Positions 47,583 to 58,048 of a DNA stretch of 64,000 nucleotides are shown here, in pieces. The notes beneath the pieces were generated by a model. That model saw only the letters and a list, made by a program, of their open reading frames with translations, was not told where the DNA came from and made no database searches. Source of the DNA: Bdellovibrionales bacterium RIFOXYA1_FULL_36_14. Lineage in GTDB: Bacteria; Bdellovibrionota; Bacteriovoracia; Bacteriovoracales; Bacteriovoracaceae. Within the stretch, counting starts at the first letter, position 1. Each line of letters opens with the position of its first letter. Position numbers and translations under genes: made by a program. The stretch is taken from positions 1 through 64,000 of the forward strand of contig MEPW01000048.1 in assembly GCA_001769975.1 (NCBI GenBank), read 5' to 3'.

Positions 47583-50375
47583 ATGATAAAAATTATTTTA
47601 ACACTACTGTTGCTAGGATGGGGAGAATTGATTATGGCCAACACGTTTTTGCGTCAACAACATGATATTTTCTTATGGATTGATTCACCTAAAAAATTTT
47701 TTCTGAATACTAAACGACATATATCAATTGAGCAGATGAAAATTTATGACCATGAAAATCGAAATTATCAAATTGAATCCATGGAAAGTGGACATGATAA
47801 GTTAACGATTAATATGCTTGATAAGATTGATCTTAATAAAAATTATTATTTAAAAATTGGTGAAGAAAAAATATGGGGCTATTTGAGTCTTTTGGCCATC
47901 GAAAATTATTTTGCCTATAACATGCCAGACCTCGGTGCCCGGTTTAAAGGTCAGGAAGTCAGTTTGAAGTTTTGGTCACCACCTGCTACTTTAGTTAAAA
48001 TAAATATTTTTAAAAAAGATGCTCAAACTAAAATATTTGAAAAGGTCTTATCTCGTAGAGAAAAAGGGATCTGGTATTGCAAATTAACTCCGCAAATGGT
48101 GGGAGTTAATAGTTTGGATAATCTCTATTATACCTTGGAAGTGACTAGTTATCAGGTGACGCAAACGGTGCTTGACCCTTACGCTTTATCTCTGTCAGCA
48201 TTTGCCCCTGATATGGATGAACGAGTACCCAAAGCTGCCTTTATTGATCTGTCCCAGTTGAAAAAAAATCGGCCAAAAAAGATAGCGATGGGAGGCAAGT
48301 GTGATTTTATCGGTTATGAGGCCCATATTCGTGATTTTACCATTGATCAAAATCTAGAGATTCCGACTCAACTAAAAGGCACTTTCAAAGGATTTGAAAA
48401 GGTAGTTGCTCGGATAGCGAAACTGGGGGTGACTCATATTCAACTTATGCCGGTCCAAAACTTTTTTACGGTAAAAGAACATTTAAAAGATTATCAAAAT
48501 GAAATCATTCCCACGGAAGATATCAATTACAATTGGGGATATGATCCTCAACACTATTTTGCCTTAGAAGGGTGGTATTCTACTAATCCAAGCGATCCTT
48601 ATCAACGGATAAGCGAGTTTTTAGATTTGGTTGATACTATTCATAAAAACAAAATGGGGGTGATTATTGATGTGGTTTATAATCACATTTTTGAATTTGC
48701 TAAATTGGAAGAAGGGGCACCAGGATGTTATTTAAGACGTGACCATCTGGGAAATGTGTCTTTTCAAACTGGTGCGGGGCCTAGTTTGGAAAGCCGGAAT
48801 ATAATGGTGCGAAAACTTATTATTGAATCATTGCTGTATTATAAAAATTTTTTAGGAGTGGATGGTTTTCGATTTGATTTAATGAATTTTCTTGATCACC
48901 AGACAATGAATGAAATTAGACAGCAGTTAGGAAAGGAAACCCTATTATATGGGGAGGCATGGAATTTCACTGATTTGCCACCTGAGATTGCCACCACCAA
49001 AAATAACTTGCCGGCAGTCGCCGATCTATCCGCATTTAATGATTCCAGTAGGGATGCTTATACTGGGAGAATGCATGCTCAGGGTTTCGTGCAGGGGGCT
49101 TTGGGAAACGCTTTTCAAGTGCGTGCGGGGATTATAGGGGCGATACAAAATCATTATTTTGAAGATGATCAAGTGGCGCAGGATTCTTACATGCGATATG
49201 CTCAATCACCTTCTGAAACCATTAATTATTTAACCATTCATGATGGTTTTACTCTTTGGGATAAGATCAACCTCTCAGTAAAGGGAGAAGTTGCTCATCG
49301 GAAACGACTGGTTAAAAATGCCTTGGGATTACTCTTTACTTCACAAGGAAAAATTATTTTGGAAGGTGGAACGGAAATGGGGCGAAGCAAACCATTGGCA
49401 GCCAACGACCCCCATCCTAACCGGGCACATACAAGTGATTTCGCTGATGCCGAAAATCATATTGTTTATTTTCATGAAAATACTTATATGTCCCCCGATT
49501 TTACCAATATGATCAACTGGACAAGGGCCTTTGATTTTATGGATATTAGTGATTATTTAGCAGGTCTTATTAAATTACGTAGAAGTCTGTCGGCACTTCG
49601 CTTTGAGAATGCTCGATCAATTCAGCATGGACTTTCTTTTATCTATGGAAATAATATGGTTGCTGGGGATAAAAAAGCTGGTCTCTCGTCCTTTCATGAC
49701 AAAAAATTAGAGAGCTTAAAATTACAATTTATCAATGCTCCTAAATCTATTCACAATAAGCTAGTTTATTTAGCTGGAGAAATTCATTCCTTTGATGATT
49801 ATCCCTCACCCTTAAAAAATCCTTTGAATAATCGATTTAATTTTTTGGTGAACGATAATGGGGTGGGTGAGATTGTTTTTAGCAGAGAGGATATTGAACA
49901 ATTTGATTTAGCGTCTTGGGGAGATAATCAAAAATTACAATTTAAAATTATCTTAACCCCTGGCCAGTGGGATTTTCCCAGAGAATCTTATACAGAATTT
50001 GGTCATAACTCAGTCGCGTTATCCAGCGTCACCAACGATGGAGGGGCGGTTATTGATTTATCTGTTATAGATTTTGGATTAGGAAATTCTTGGCATCAAC
50101 CAGCTGCGCAAATCGTATATTTGCTGGATAATTCTTTAGAAAATAATTATGCGTCCTCCATTGAACCGCTTGATTATAAAAAAATATTAGTTATTCATAA
50201 TGTTTCTAGTGATAAATACACAATGGATTTAAACCAAGTTGAAGGACCCACTAACTTTGATATTTTAGCCGATGATCAAGAGGCTGGAGTAATTGCCTTG
50301 CAAAATAGTGCAGTAAAAATATCAGGTAATCTGGTTACGGTTTTGCCCCATTCAACTACGATCTTAGGCAGATAA
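47583..50375 (+). CDS. Secreted pullulanase/GH13 alpha-amylase-family enzyme
   Basis: YNWGYDPQHYFALEGWYSTNP, DVVYNH, GVDGFRFDLMNF, LTIHDGFTLWD; ORF track starts at 47553, ATG 47583 preferred. Confidence 0.88.
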   Translation: MIKIILTLLLLGWGELIMANTFLRQQHDIFLWIDSPKKFFLNTKRHISIEQMKIYDHENRNYQIESMESGHDKLTINMLDKIDLNKNYYLKIGEEKIWGYLSLLAIENYFAYNMPDLGARFKGQEVSLKFWSPPATLVKINIFKKDAQTKIFEKVLSRREKGIWYCKLTPQMVGVNSLDNLYYTLEVTSYQVTQTVLDPYALSLSAFAPDMDERVPKAAFIDLSQLKKNRPKKIAMGGKCDFIGYEAHIRDFTIDQNLEIPTQLKGTFKGFEKVVARIAKLGVTHIQLMPVQNFFTVKEHLKDYQNEIIPTEDINYNWGYDPQHYFALEGWYSTNPSDPYQRISEFLDLVDTIHKNKMGVIIDVVYNHIFEFAKLEEGAPGCYLRRDHLGNVSFQTGAGPSLESRNIMVRKLIIESLLYYKNFLGVDGFRFDLMNFLDHQTMNEIRQQLGKETLLYGEAWNFTDLPPEIATTKNNLPAVADLSAFNDSSRDAYTGRMHAQGFVQGALGNAFQVRAGIIGAIQNHYFEDDQVAQDSYMRYAQSPSETINYLTIHDGFTLWDKINLSVKGEVAHRKRLVKNALGLLFTSQGKIILEGGTEMGRSKPLAANDPHPNRAHTSDFADAENHIVYFHENTYMSPDFTNMINWTRAFDFMDISDYLAGLIKLRRSLSALRFENARSIQHGLSFIYGNNMVAGDKKAGLSSFHDKKLESLKLQFINAPKSIHNKLVYLAGEIHSFDDYPSPLKNPLNNRFNFLVNDNGVGEIVFSREDIEQFDLASWGDNQKLQFKIILTPGQWDFPRESYTEFGHNSVALSSVTNDGGAVIDLSVIDFGLGNSWHQPAAQIVYLLDNSLENNYASSIEPLDYKKILVIHNVSSDKYTMDLNQVEGPTNFDILADDQEAGVIALQNSAVKISGNLVTVLPHSTTILGR

Positions 50376-50474
50376 TGCATTTTTTTTAAAAAAAAATACA
50401 AAAAATTTAATTTAAATTAATTATCTTCCGATTAATTAAACATGTTAGGAGTGATCATTTATATGGAGAGTGTT

Positions 50475-51125
50475 ATGAATAAGCTAAATTTTTTATTATG
50501 TATTTTACTGATGATAGGACTTTTGTCATGTTCATCCAAGTCATCGCAGGATGATAATCTCACTGAGGATGCCAATGTGATCGAAATGGCCCAAGACGAT
50601 TCTGAAACTTTGGAGATTGCCGAAGACAGTATTAAAGATGAGGCAGTAAAAGAAGAAGTGGTGCAAGAAGATGTGGCGGAGCAAACACAGCCGGAAGAAA
50701 CTTTAGCACAATCAGCACCGGCAGCTGAGGACATGGCGGTTAAAACATCTGGTATAGAATATTACGAAGTCCAAGCTGGAGATACTCTGATGCTGATTGC
50801 TTTTAAAATTTATGGCGATTACCTTAAATGGAGAAGTTTAGCTGAGTTAAATAATGAAACCTTAGCTGGAAATTATAATTTAGAAAAAGGTATGAAAATT
50901 AAGTATGCGTCTCCTGCCAGTAGATTTGATTGGAATCCAGCCGGTGATCCTTATTTGATTGCAAGAGGGGATACTTTAGGAAAGATTTCTACCAAAGTTT
51001 ATAATACTCCTAAGCATTGGCAAGATATCTGGGAAAATAATAAACCCATGATTAAATCACCATCACTTATTTTTGCAGGATTTACGTTATATTATTTACC
51101 ACTTAGAGATTTAGCTTCAAGATAA
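50475..51125 (+). CDS. LysM-domain lipoprotein
   Basis: Lipobox LLSCSS; acidic linker; two LysM-like repeats (YYEVQAGDTLMLIAFKIYGD...; YLIARGDTLGKISTKVYNT). Confidence 0.8.
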   Translation: MNKLNFLLCILLMIGLLSCSSKSSQDDNLTEDANVIEMAQDDSETLEIAEDSIKDEAVKEEVVQEDVAEQTQPEETLAQSAPAAEDMAVKTSGIEYYEVQAGDTLMLIAFKIYGDYLKWRSLAELNNETLAGNYNLEKGMKIKYASPASRFDWNPAGDPYLIARGDTLGKISTKVYNTPKHWQDIWENNKPMIKSPSLIFAGFTLYYLPLRDLASR

Positions 51126-51150
51126 CTTAAAAATATATTATATTTTATTA

Positions 51151-51177
51151 AAGCAGACTGGATTACCCAGTCTGCTT
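51151..51177 (+). terminator. Terminator-like hairpin between LysM lipoprotein gene and murI
   Basis: AAGCAGACTGG-attac-CCAGTCTGCTT followed by GTTTGTTTTT. Confidence 0.75.
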
Positions 51178-51187
51178 GTTTGTTTTT

Positions 51188-51970
51188 ATGGAAAATAAAA
51201 AAATACAAATTGGCATGTTTGATTCAGGGGTCGGAGGACTTAGTATATTGAGTGAGGTTCATGAACTCATTGCTGACCTGGAAGTGTATTACATAGCGGA
51301 TAATGCTTATTGTCCATACGGGGAAAAAAGTGAGGCTCAGCTGATAGATAGGGCGATGGAAATAACTGATCTGCTTTTAAAAAAAGACGTGCAGCTGATT
51401 ACATTAGCATGTAATACCATCACGGCAGCGGCAATAAAAAAATTGCGAGAAAAATATAGCCTTCCATTTGTGGGGGTGGAACCTTATTTAAATGCCTATA
51501 ACAAGGAAATCGAGATCAAAGAACTCTCTAAACTGGCCGTGCTTACCACCAAATACACTGCCTCTTCGGAAAAATTTTGGAGTTTGAAAAATCGCCTGGA
51601 CCCGGAGAATAAAATTTTTCATGCTACGAGTGATAAGCTGGCCATGCTTATTGAAGATATTTTTAATACTGGGTTTGATCATGATAAAAAAATATTAGTG
51701 ATGAAAGAACTTGATCCACTAAAGGGGTTAGGCTTCACCCATGTTATTTTGGGGTGTACTCATTACCCACTTATTAACTCTTTTATTGAAAATTATTTAT
51801 CTGTAAAATGTATTGCACCCGGCAGACATGTGGCACTTAGAATAAAGGATCTTTTAACTAATCAATTGCACTATATCCCCTCAAAGACTTGTGTACCAGA
51901 ATTTTGGTACTGCAATACTCGATCAGGTACTTGGATCAAAAAAAAGCATCAAAAGTTCGAATTGATGTAA
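51188..51970 (+). CDS. murI: Glutamate racemase
   Basis: IGMFDSGVGGLSIL, DNAYCPYG, LACNTITAAA, LGCTHYPL. Confidence 0.93.
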   Translation: MENKKIQIGMFDSGVGGLSILSEVHELIADLEVYYIADNAYCPYGEKSEAQLIDRAMEITDLLLKKDVQLITLACNTITAAAIKKLREKYSLPFVGVEPYLNAYNKEIEIKELSKLAVLTTKYTASSEKFWSLKNRLDPENKIFHATSDKLAMLIEDIFNTGFDHDKKILVMKELDPLKGLGFTHVILGCTHYPLINSFIENYLSVKCIAPGRHVALRIKDLLTNQLHYIPSKTCVPEFWYCNTRSGTWIKKKHQKFELM

Positions 51971-52038
51971 CAAAATTATAAAAAAATACGAAAAGGACTA
52001 GGAATGAGGATGGTTTTTTCACCTAAAGGGGTTACCCG

Positions 52039-53358
52039 GTGGTTAGTTTTTCCAAAAATCATAACATTACTTCCTATTACCTGCTGGATATGTATTTAAT
52101 GTCCACTTTTATTATTTCGGTTTTTATGTGGATAGGAAGCTATTTTATAAGTGATCATTTTTTTTATAACGGATTTTTTGTAACTTTTTTTCTAGTTACT
52201 AATTATTATTATTTTATAAACGGAGCAGGTTGGTCAAAATTAACTTTAGAAAAGATGCAGTGGCCAGGACTTTTACTCCTTCAAATATTTTGTTTATTCG
52301 GAGTGGCCCATGAAAATAGTAATATTGCTGCTATTTATTTAAGTATGATTCCCGCTTCCTTTGGCCTGTTTTTCTTTGCTTCAAAAAAAGAGTGGCCAAT
52401 TTCTGGTTATAAAAAAGGTGTAGCTTTATTATTGATAGTCGTTTTGTCATACTTATTTCTAAATGGTTTGACCAAAAAGAATCTTTTTACGGTAAATGAT
52501 TTTTTTTATTTCTGCCTGTTTTTAATGTGGGGGGCGAGTATAATTGTTTGGGGACAGTATCATCTACACGAAGAAAAAAAATCTCTCTTTGATATTTTTC
52601 TTAATGGGATCACTAATAATTTAGAAGACAATGAGTTGACTGATTGGCCCCATGACCGTTTGTTTTTCCATGATTTAATAAATCAGACCCATGGTATTGA
52701 TCTTTTTTTAAACCAAAAAATGTCCAAAAAAGGGCACTTGGAATATGAGGAAATGGAAATATTGCGGGATGAAGTTCGCTTAGTGCAATCCTTGGTGCAA
52801 AACCATTACGGCTACTTTCATAAAAACCTCTTTGGTCGAAGTGATTATGTTAATGTTGGTCAAATGAAGAAAATGATTTTTCGAATAGCGGATATATATC
52901 TTCCTGACCAGTTGGTGTTTAAATCGTTTAAGTTTGAAGGATTATTTAAAGACGATCTGTCAGATGAGACATGTTTGGCCCATTATCCAACTTTTTGTAG
53001 AATTTTTACCAATTTGGTTAAAAATTTAAATGAAGTAAATACCAATCATGTGGAATTCTTTTTTGGCACTTCACAGGAAGCCTTAATTATTTATGTAAAA
53101 AATAAGGTATGTTACCTAAAAGATGATGAAGAAAACATGGTCAAAAATCTCAAAGACATTATTCTGGGGGTTAACAAAGGGATTAATGTTAATCGCGAAA
53201 GTGGTTTGGGGATGGAATCCATTGCCCATTTAGTAAAAAAATATGCGGGCTCCTTTCATTTTGAATTACAAGGTGAATATTGGGTTAACCACATATCTCT
53301 TCCTTTTATGAAAGGTGAGCATATTTTGATTGGTACTCCTTTTAAGAAAGCGTCATAA
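52039..53358 (+). CDS. Membrane histidine-kinase-like protein
   Basis: N-terminal multi-TM region; FHDLINQTHG H-box-like; FTNLVKNLNE N-box-like; SGLGMESIAHLV G-box-like. Confidence 0.65.
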   Translation: MVSFSKNHNITSYYLLDMYLMSTFIISVFMWIGSYFISDHFFYNGFFVTFFLVTNYYYFINGAGWSKLTLEKMQWPGLLLLQIFCLFGVAHENSNIAAIYLSMIPASFGLFFFASKKEWPISGYKKGVALLLIVVLSYLFLNGLTKKNLFTVNDFFYFCLFLMWGASIIVWGQYHLHEEKKSLFDIFLNGITNNLEDNELTDWPHDRLFFHDLINQTHGIDLFLNQKMSKKGHLEYEEMEILRDEVRLVQSLVQNHYGYFHKNLFGRSDYVNVGQMKKMIFRIADIYLPDQLVFKSFKFEGLFKDDLSDETCLAHYPTFCRIFTNLVKNLNEVNTNHVEFFFGTSQEALIIYVKNKVCYLKDDEENMVKNLKDIILGVNKGINVNRESGLGMESIAHLVKKYAGSFHFELQGEYWVNHISLPFMKGEHILIGTPFKKAS

Positions 53359-53409
53359 ATATATTTTTCCCTTTTTACAAAATAAAAAGTTCGAGTTAAC
53401 CTAAAGGCA

Positions 53410-54627
53410 ATGAAAACCTTTAAATTATATTTTTTAATGAGTGCTTGCTGGTCACTTTTTAATAGCTCTTTAAGCTTGGCCTTTGATGAACCAGATGCGC
53501 CTAAAAATGGATTTTGGGGACCACTTCCATCTTATCGATTAAAAACAGAGACTATTCGCCACAGAAGTATTGAGTTAGGCCTTGCTGGTAATTACTTTTC
53601 AACGACTGGGTATTTCAATGAAAATGGAGAAAAAGAAGATCTAAGCGAAAATGATAGCTATGTTCGAAAAGATCTCCTGCTATTTGGGGGTTATGGTTTT
53701 GGAGAAAACTTTGATATGTTGCTTGGGCTTTTATATAGGACTCACCAATCAGTTAAGGCGGAAAGTGATATTTCTGCTTCTGGTATTGAATCGATAGCGG
53801 TAGAAGGCAAGTATAAAGTTGACCTTTACGAACAGTTGACGATGGCAATTAGCCTTAGCTTTAAGCAAAAAATGTTTGAAAATGATCCCGAAACCTCAGG
53901 TCTTGGCAAAGACAAAATGATCTTAGGAGATGATGGCTCTGAGATGATGATGAAGGGGCTTTTAACATATCAAACCACTGCCAAGAATTATTTAACTGGA
54001 GAAATGGGGTATAGATCTTTTACGGCGGATAACAGTAGTGCTGAACTTCCGTGGTTGGTAGAAACCTCTTGGATTGGGTCCCGGTTTGCTCTTATATTAG
54101 GAGTGCGTGGTACCATTTCCATGGAAGAAGATGACGGCCTTTCGCGAATCCCTTATAATCAAGGAGCCACTCAGTTATATAATACGGTTAATCCCTCTTA
54201 CACTGAACCTTTTGTGGGGGTCAACTTTCTAACCGGGCAAACCCGTTTCGGTTTGGAACTGGCCCAAAGAGTGATGGGGTCAAATACTGATCAAGGCTAT
54301 ACTATAGCAGCTTCTTTAACTTGGAATTCATCCAATGAAGAGAAAAAAACTCAGATTAAAATTCGCTCTGTGAAAGAATATAGTATTGAGGCGACAATAA
54401 CCCAGGTTTCTTCCAGGGGCTTGTTTGTAAAAATCAACAAAGGGGTGTCTAGTAACGTTGAAAAAGGTGAAAGCGCCGATATATACATGACTAATGAACT
54501 TGGTGGAAATGTTTTATTAGCTACTGGAATTGTTTATGATACTGGAGTTGATTGGGCCATTATAAAACTTACCAAAAAATACAAAAAGATAAATTTAAAA
54601 CCAGGGTATGTGGTGAGATTTAAATAA
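53410..54627 (+). CDS. Secreted/outer-membrane hypothetical protein
   Basis: Signal peptide, beta-rich barrel-like region. Confidence 0.55.
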   Translation: MKTFKLYFLMSACWSLFNSSLSLAFDEPDAPKNGFWGPLPSYRLKTETIRHRSIELGLAGNYFSTTGYFNENGEKEDLSENDSYVRKDLLLFGGYGFGENFDMLLGLLYRTHQSVKAESDISASGIESIAVEGKYKVDLYEQLTMAISLSFKQKMFENDPETSGLGKDKMILGDDGSEMMMKGLLTYQTTAKNYLTGEMGYRSFTADNSSAELPWLVETSWIGSRFALILGVRGTISMEEDDGLSRIPYNQGATQLYNTVNPSYTEPFVGVNFLTGQTRFGLELAQRVMGSNTDQGYTIAASLTWNSSNEEKKTQIKIRSVKEYSIEATITQVSSRGLFVKINKGVSSNVEKGESADIYMTNELGGNVLLATGIVYDTGVDWAIIKLTKKYKKINLKPGYVVRFK

Positions 54628-54701
54628 TAGGTACCGTATTATTTGGCACTTGAAGGTTTTAAAAAATCAGTTAAGATGAAATAAGAGATTAAAAGTAAAA
54701 A

Positions 54702-55448
54702 ATGTCAGGAGAATATATGTTTATCAGGATTTTAGGTTTTTTGTTGCTAGGCCAGCTCATTTGTAATGTTTCCGCAAAAGATTTTGCCAACCAATATACC
54801 TCCTTTAGTTTGCCAGAAGGCTGGGAGTGTGGACTGGAAGGGTCTGAATGGGTTTGTCAGCATACCAATAAAGATAGAAAAAAAGAAGCGATTATTATTT
54901 TGGCAGCGAAAATCAGAGGTAATCAAGATAACATCACTGATTACATGAGCTATCTCAAAAAAGTCAAATCCTTTACTTTGCCAGGGGGGAAAACCCAATA
55001 TAGCGAACCCAAATATACTAGCCAAAAAACTTTGCATAATCATCCCTGGATTGATTCACTTCACTTGGCTTCAGAAGTACCTGGTTTTTACACGCGGTAT
55101 ATGGCCACCATTAAAGAGGATTTAGGGATTGCGGTTACCTTTTCTGTGGCCAAAAGTCATTACAATGAATATCAAGGAGTTTTTGATCGGATCATTGAAA
55201 CCCTTCGAGTCTTTAGAGATAAAACTAAAAGTTCTGATCAATATACTGCTAAGGGAGCTAGAGGTAGTCTACTGGGAGAGTCGGGTATTTATGATCCAGA
55301 TGCCAACAATTTGGACATCCAAAGACAAAAACAAGGTAAACGTGATATTTCAGCTGCTGCAGAAGCTGGTTCATACTTGATTATGTTACTCATCTTCGGG
55401 GGGATCGGTTATTTTGTATATTCGAAGAAGAAAAAGAAAAAAAAATAA
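54702..55448 (+). CDS. Hypothetical protein with C-terminal TM and poly-Lys tail
   Basis: Signal peptide; C-terminal AGSYLIMLLIFGGIGYFVYSKKKKKKK. Confidence 0.65.
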   Translation: MSGEYMFIRILGFLLLGQLICNVSAKDFANQYTSFSLPEGWECGLEGSEWVCQHTNKDRKKEAIIILAAKIRGNQDNITDYMSYLKKVKSFTLPGGKTQYSEPKYTSQKTLHNHPWIDSLHLASEVPGFYTRYMATIKEDLGIAVTFSVAKSHYNEYQGVFDRIIETLRVFRDKTKSSDQYTAKGARGSLLGESGIYDPDANNLDIQRQKQGKRDISAAAEAGSYLIMLLIFGGIGYFVYSKKKKKKK

Positions 55449-55463
55449 ATCCTAAATAAGTTA

Positions 55464-55492
55464 ATATAAAGGCCCTCATACAGGGCCTTTAT
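55464..55492 (+). terminator. Terminator hairpin downstream of 54702-55448
   Basis: 12-bp perfect stem TATAAAGGCCCT-catac-AGGGCCTTTATA. Confidence 0.7.
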
Positions 55493-55568
55493 ATTTGGGT
55501 TGGGTAAGAAGTGCATACTATAAGTATCATAAAAAATTTGCTATGATGATTTTGCAAAGTTTAAGGGA

Positions 55569-57044
55569 GTGTTGTTTTTGATGAGAAGCAAATTAAGTTT
55601 TATTTTATTGGGGTTTTGGTTTCTTACATATTTATCAAGCGTTCATGCTGCAGATAAAGAAAAAAAAACACCAGAAATACTTAAGAGAGAAATTGAAATA
55701 ATTTATAATAAAAGTGTAGAAAATCCTTGTTACCTTAATTGTGATGATCTCAACATTGGGGGAGCCGGTTCAATACCAGAATTCATCCGTTGTAAATCCA
55801 AAGAAGAATTAGATCAGTATTATGCGTGTTATCGGTGGGGTGAGTCTGAACACAATGATTATATGGAAAAATATCGCCCGGCCCTCAGCAATTTATCCTC
55901 TATGATGTATAAAACGCTTGTGGAAGCTACTAATGATTCAAGCGTTAATGAACAGGCTATCGATGCAGTACTAAAGTGTAATTTATATAAAGAATCTTTT
56001 CATTGGCGAGGAGTTGATAATCCTGACGGAGCTAGTGGATTGGGGCAATTTACGGAAGATGGTCTTTATAAAATTAATAATATTTTAAGCAGAATTTCAG
56101 ATTATAAGGAATTAGATTTTGCTGAAGAAATTAAAAAACTAGAAGAAAATTATGCAGCCGATGTATTAAACGCAAATCAAAAAAGAGTAGCATTTGAAAA
56201 TGAGATAAAAGCAGTTGAAGCTGAATTAGCCACACTTCCAAGCAATCAGGAAAACGCCAAAAAAATTGCTGAACTTAGAAAGCAAAAAAACAAGGTAGCA
56301 GATGAACTTGCGGCAACGGATACCGCCTTTGCTAAAACTACCGCAAACTATACTGAGGAAGTTGCGAAATTGGATGCCCAAAAATTACGAAACGCTCAAG
56401 TCACAGGGTTGAAAAATTTATGGGATAGCTTTTGGGAAAATTATAATAAACACCCTGGGCATTTAAAAAAGCCAGATTTAAGTAAAGTCAGTAATTGGAA
56501 CCCACCAACTCCTGCTTTAATGACCACCAAAGCATTTTTAGGAAATAAAAAAAATTATGAAATAGTTTTTCTTTATACTACCTTAACGATACTGGATGAC
56601 TATTTGGCATTAAACAAAACGGTAGAAGAGGTTTGTGCTAGCAAAAATATTTCGGCTTCCAAGCAGCCTGCTTTTGTGGAAAAGTTACTGGGTGCCACCG
56701 CTATGTATAATATGGGCCCATATGGATTTAAAGTGAGAGCTATGACCCTTAAAAATGATCATCTGCGGTTTGACGAGTGGATTAAAAATATTAAAAAAAG
56801 CGATTCTGATTCGGATCAGAAAAGCGAAAACATTAATCATCTTATCAGTAATAAAAGGTGTGTGGAGGCAGGGAAAAATCAGCTTCCCTGTGATGCTAAT
56901 GGTGAATTTACTAGCAAAGCGGAACCCAATTGTAACTGGACAAGTATGCCAAGTAGTCCTAGTAATCGAAGTGCTTGTCAGAATCAAAAAGTTCATATGT
57001 GTATCGACCTACGACTAAGGAATTACGAATGTACTACAAAATAA
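55569..57044 (+). CDS. Lysozyme-fold (SLT-like) transglycosylase with coiled-coil insertion
   Basis: NLYKESFHWRGVDNPDGASGLGQFT...AMYNMGPYGFKVRAM with about 120 aa coiled coil between. Confidence 0.6.
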   Translation: MLFLMRSKLSFILLGFWFLTYLSSVHAADKEKKTPEILKREIEIIYNKSVENPCYLNCDDLNIGGAGSIPEFIRCKSKEELDQYYACYRWGESEHNDYMEKYRPALSNLSSMMYKTLVEATNDSSVNEQAIDAVLKCNLYKESFHWRGVDNPDGASGLGQFTEDGLYKINNILSRISDYKELDFAEEIKKLEENYAADVLNANQKRVAFENEIKAVEAELATLPSNQENAKKIAELRKQKNKVADELAATDTAFAKTTANYTEEVAKLDAQKLRNAQVTGLKNLWDSFWENYNKHPGHLKKPDLSKVSNWNPPTPALMTTKAFLGNKKNYEIVFLYTTLTILDDYLALNKTVEEVCASKNISASKQPAFVEKLLGATAMYNMGPYGFKVRAMTLKNDHLRFDEWIKNIKKSDSDSDQKSENINHLISNKRCVEAGKNQLPCDANGEFTSKAEPNCNWTSMPSSPSNRSACQNQKVHMCIDLRLRNYECTTK

Positions 57045-57496
57045 TCATAACTTTTTTATTTTGGGGGCTAGCAAGTCTCCCGGCTTATTCGAGTGAATTG
57101 GATAAAGCATTTAAAAAATTAATTAGTAATTGTAATCAAAAGGATTTTGTAATTAATTTAGATAAATCTCAAGAAGTGTTTGATCGAGATTTTGTTAAAT
57201 TTACCCCAGGTAATTTAAATCTATTAAGATTTAAAGAAACCGCCAAAAAGAAGAATATGCTTTGGAACTACCTTAGGATTTTTTTTCCATTTCATATTCC
57301 CAAGTCGGATATTACTAAGTCTAATTATATGGATTGCTATTTAGAATTTTCTAAATTTAGAACTGATTTTAGCGAAGAAAATAATTCCAAGTGGCAAGTT
57401 TGTTTGCGGGCCTTTTATCGGGATAGTTTACCGGAATTTGAAAAGAAAATTTTTAAGTGTGCGGATCAAATCGTTAAAACCAAGACCAAGCAATAA
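57029..57496 (+). CDS. Small secreted hypothetical protein
   Basis: ATG 57029 overlaps the preceding ORF; signal peptide MYYKIIITFLFWGLASLPAYS. Confidence 0.55.
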   Translation: MYYKIIITFLFWGLASLPAYSSELDKAFKKLISNCNQKDFVINLDKSQEVFDRDFVKFTPGNLNLLRFKETAKKKNMLWNYLRIFFPFHIPKSDITKSNYMDCYLEFSKFRTDFSEENNSKWQVCLRAFYRDSLPEFEKKIFKCADQIVKTKTKQ

Positions 57497-57503
57497 AAAA
57501 AAA

Positions 57504-57522
57504 GGGAATCAAATTGATTCCC
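57504..57522. terminator. Bidirectional terminator between convergent genes
   Basis: A-tract, GGGAATCAA-A-TTGATTCCC, T-tract. Confidence 0.85.
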
Positions 57523-57553
57523 TTTTTTTATTATATACTTTGATTGATAGACT

Positions 57554-58024
<471 letters not shown>

Positions 58025-58048
58025 TTATTTAATAATTTATTCGTTTTA

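Noticed and set aside
56685-56996. 103-aa antisense ORF in the lysozyme-like gene
   Set aside because: Shadow ORF opposite a well-supported CDS.
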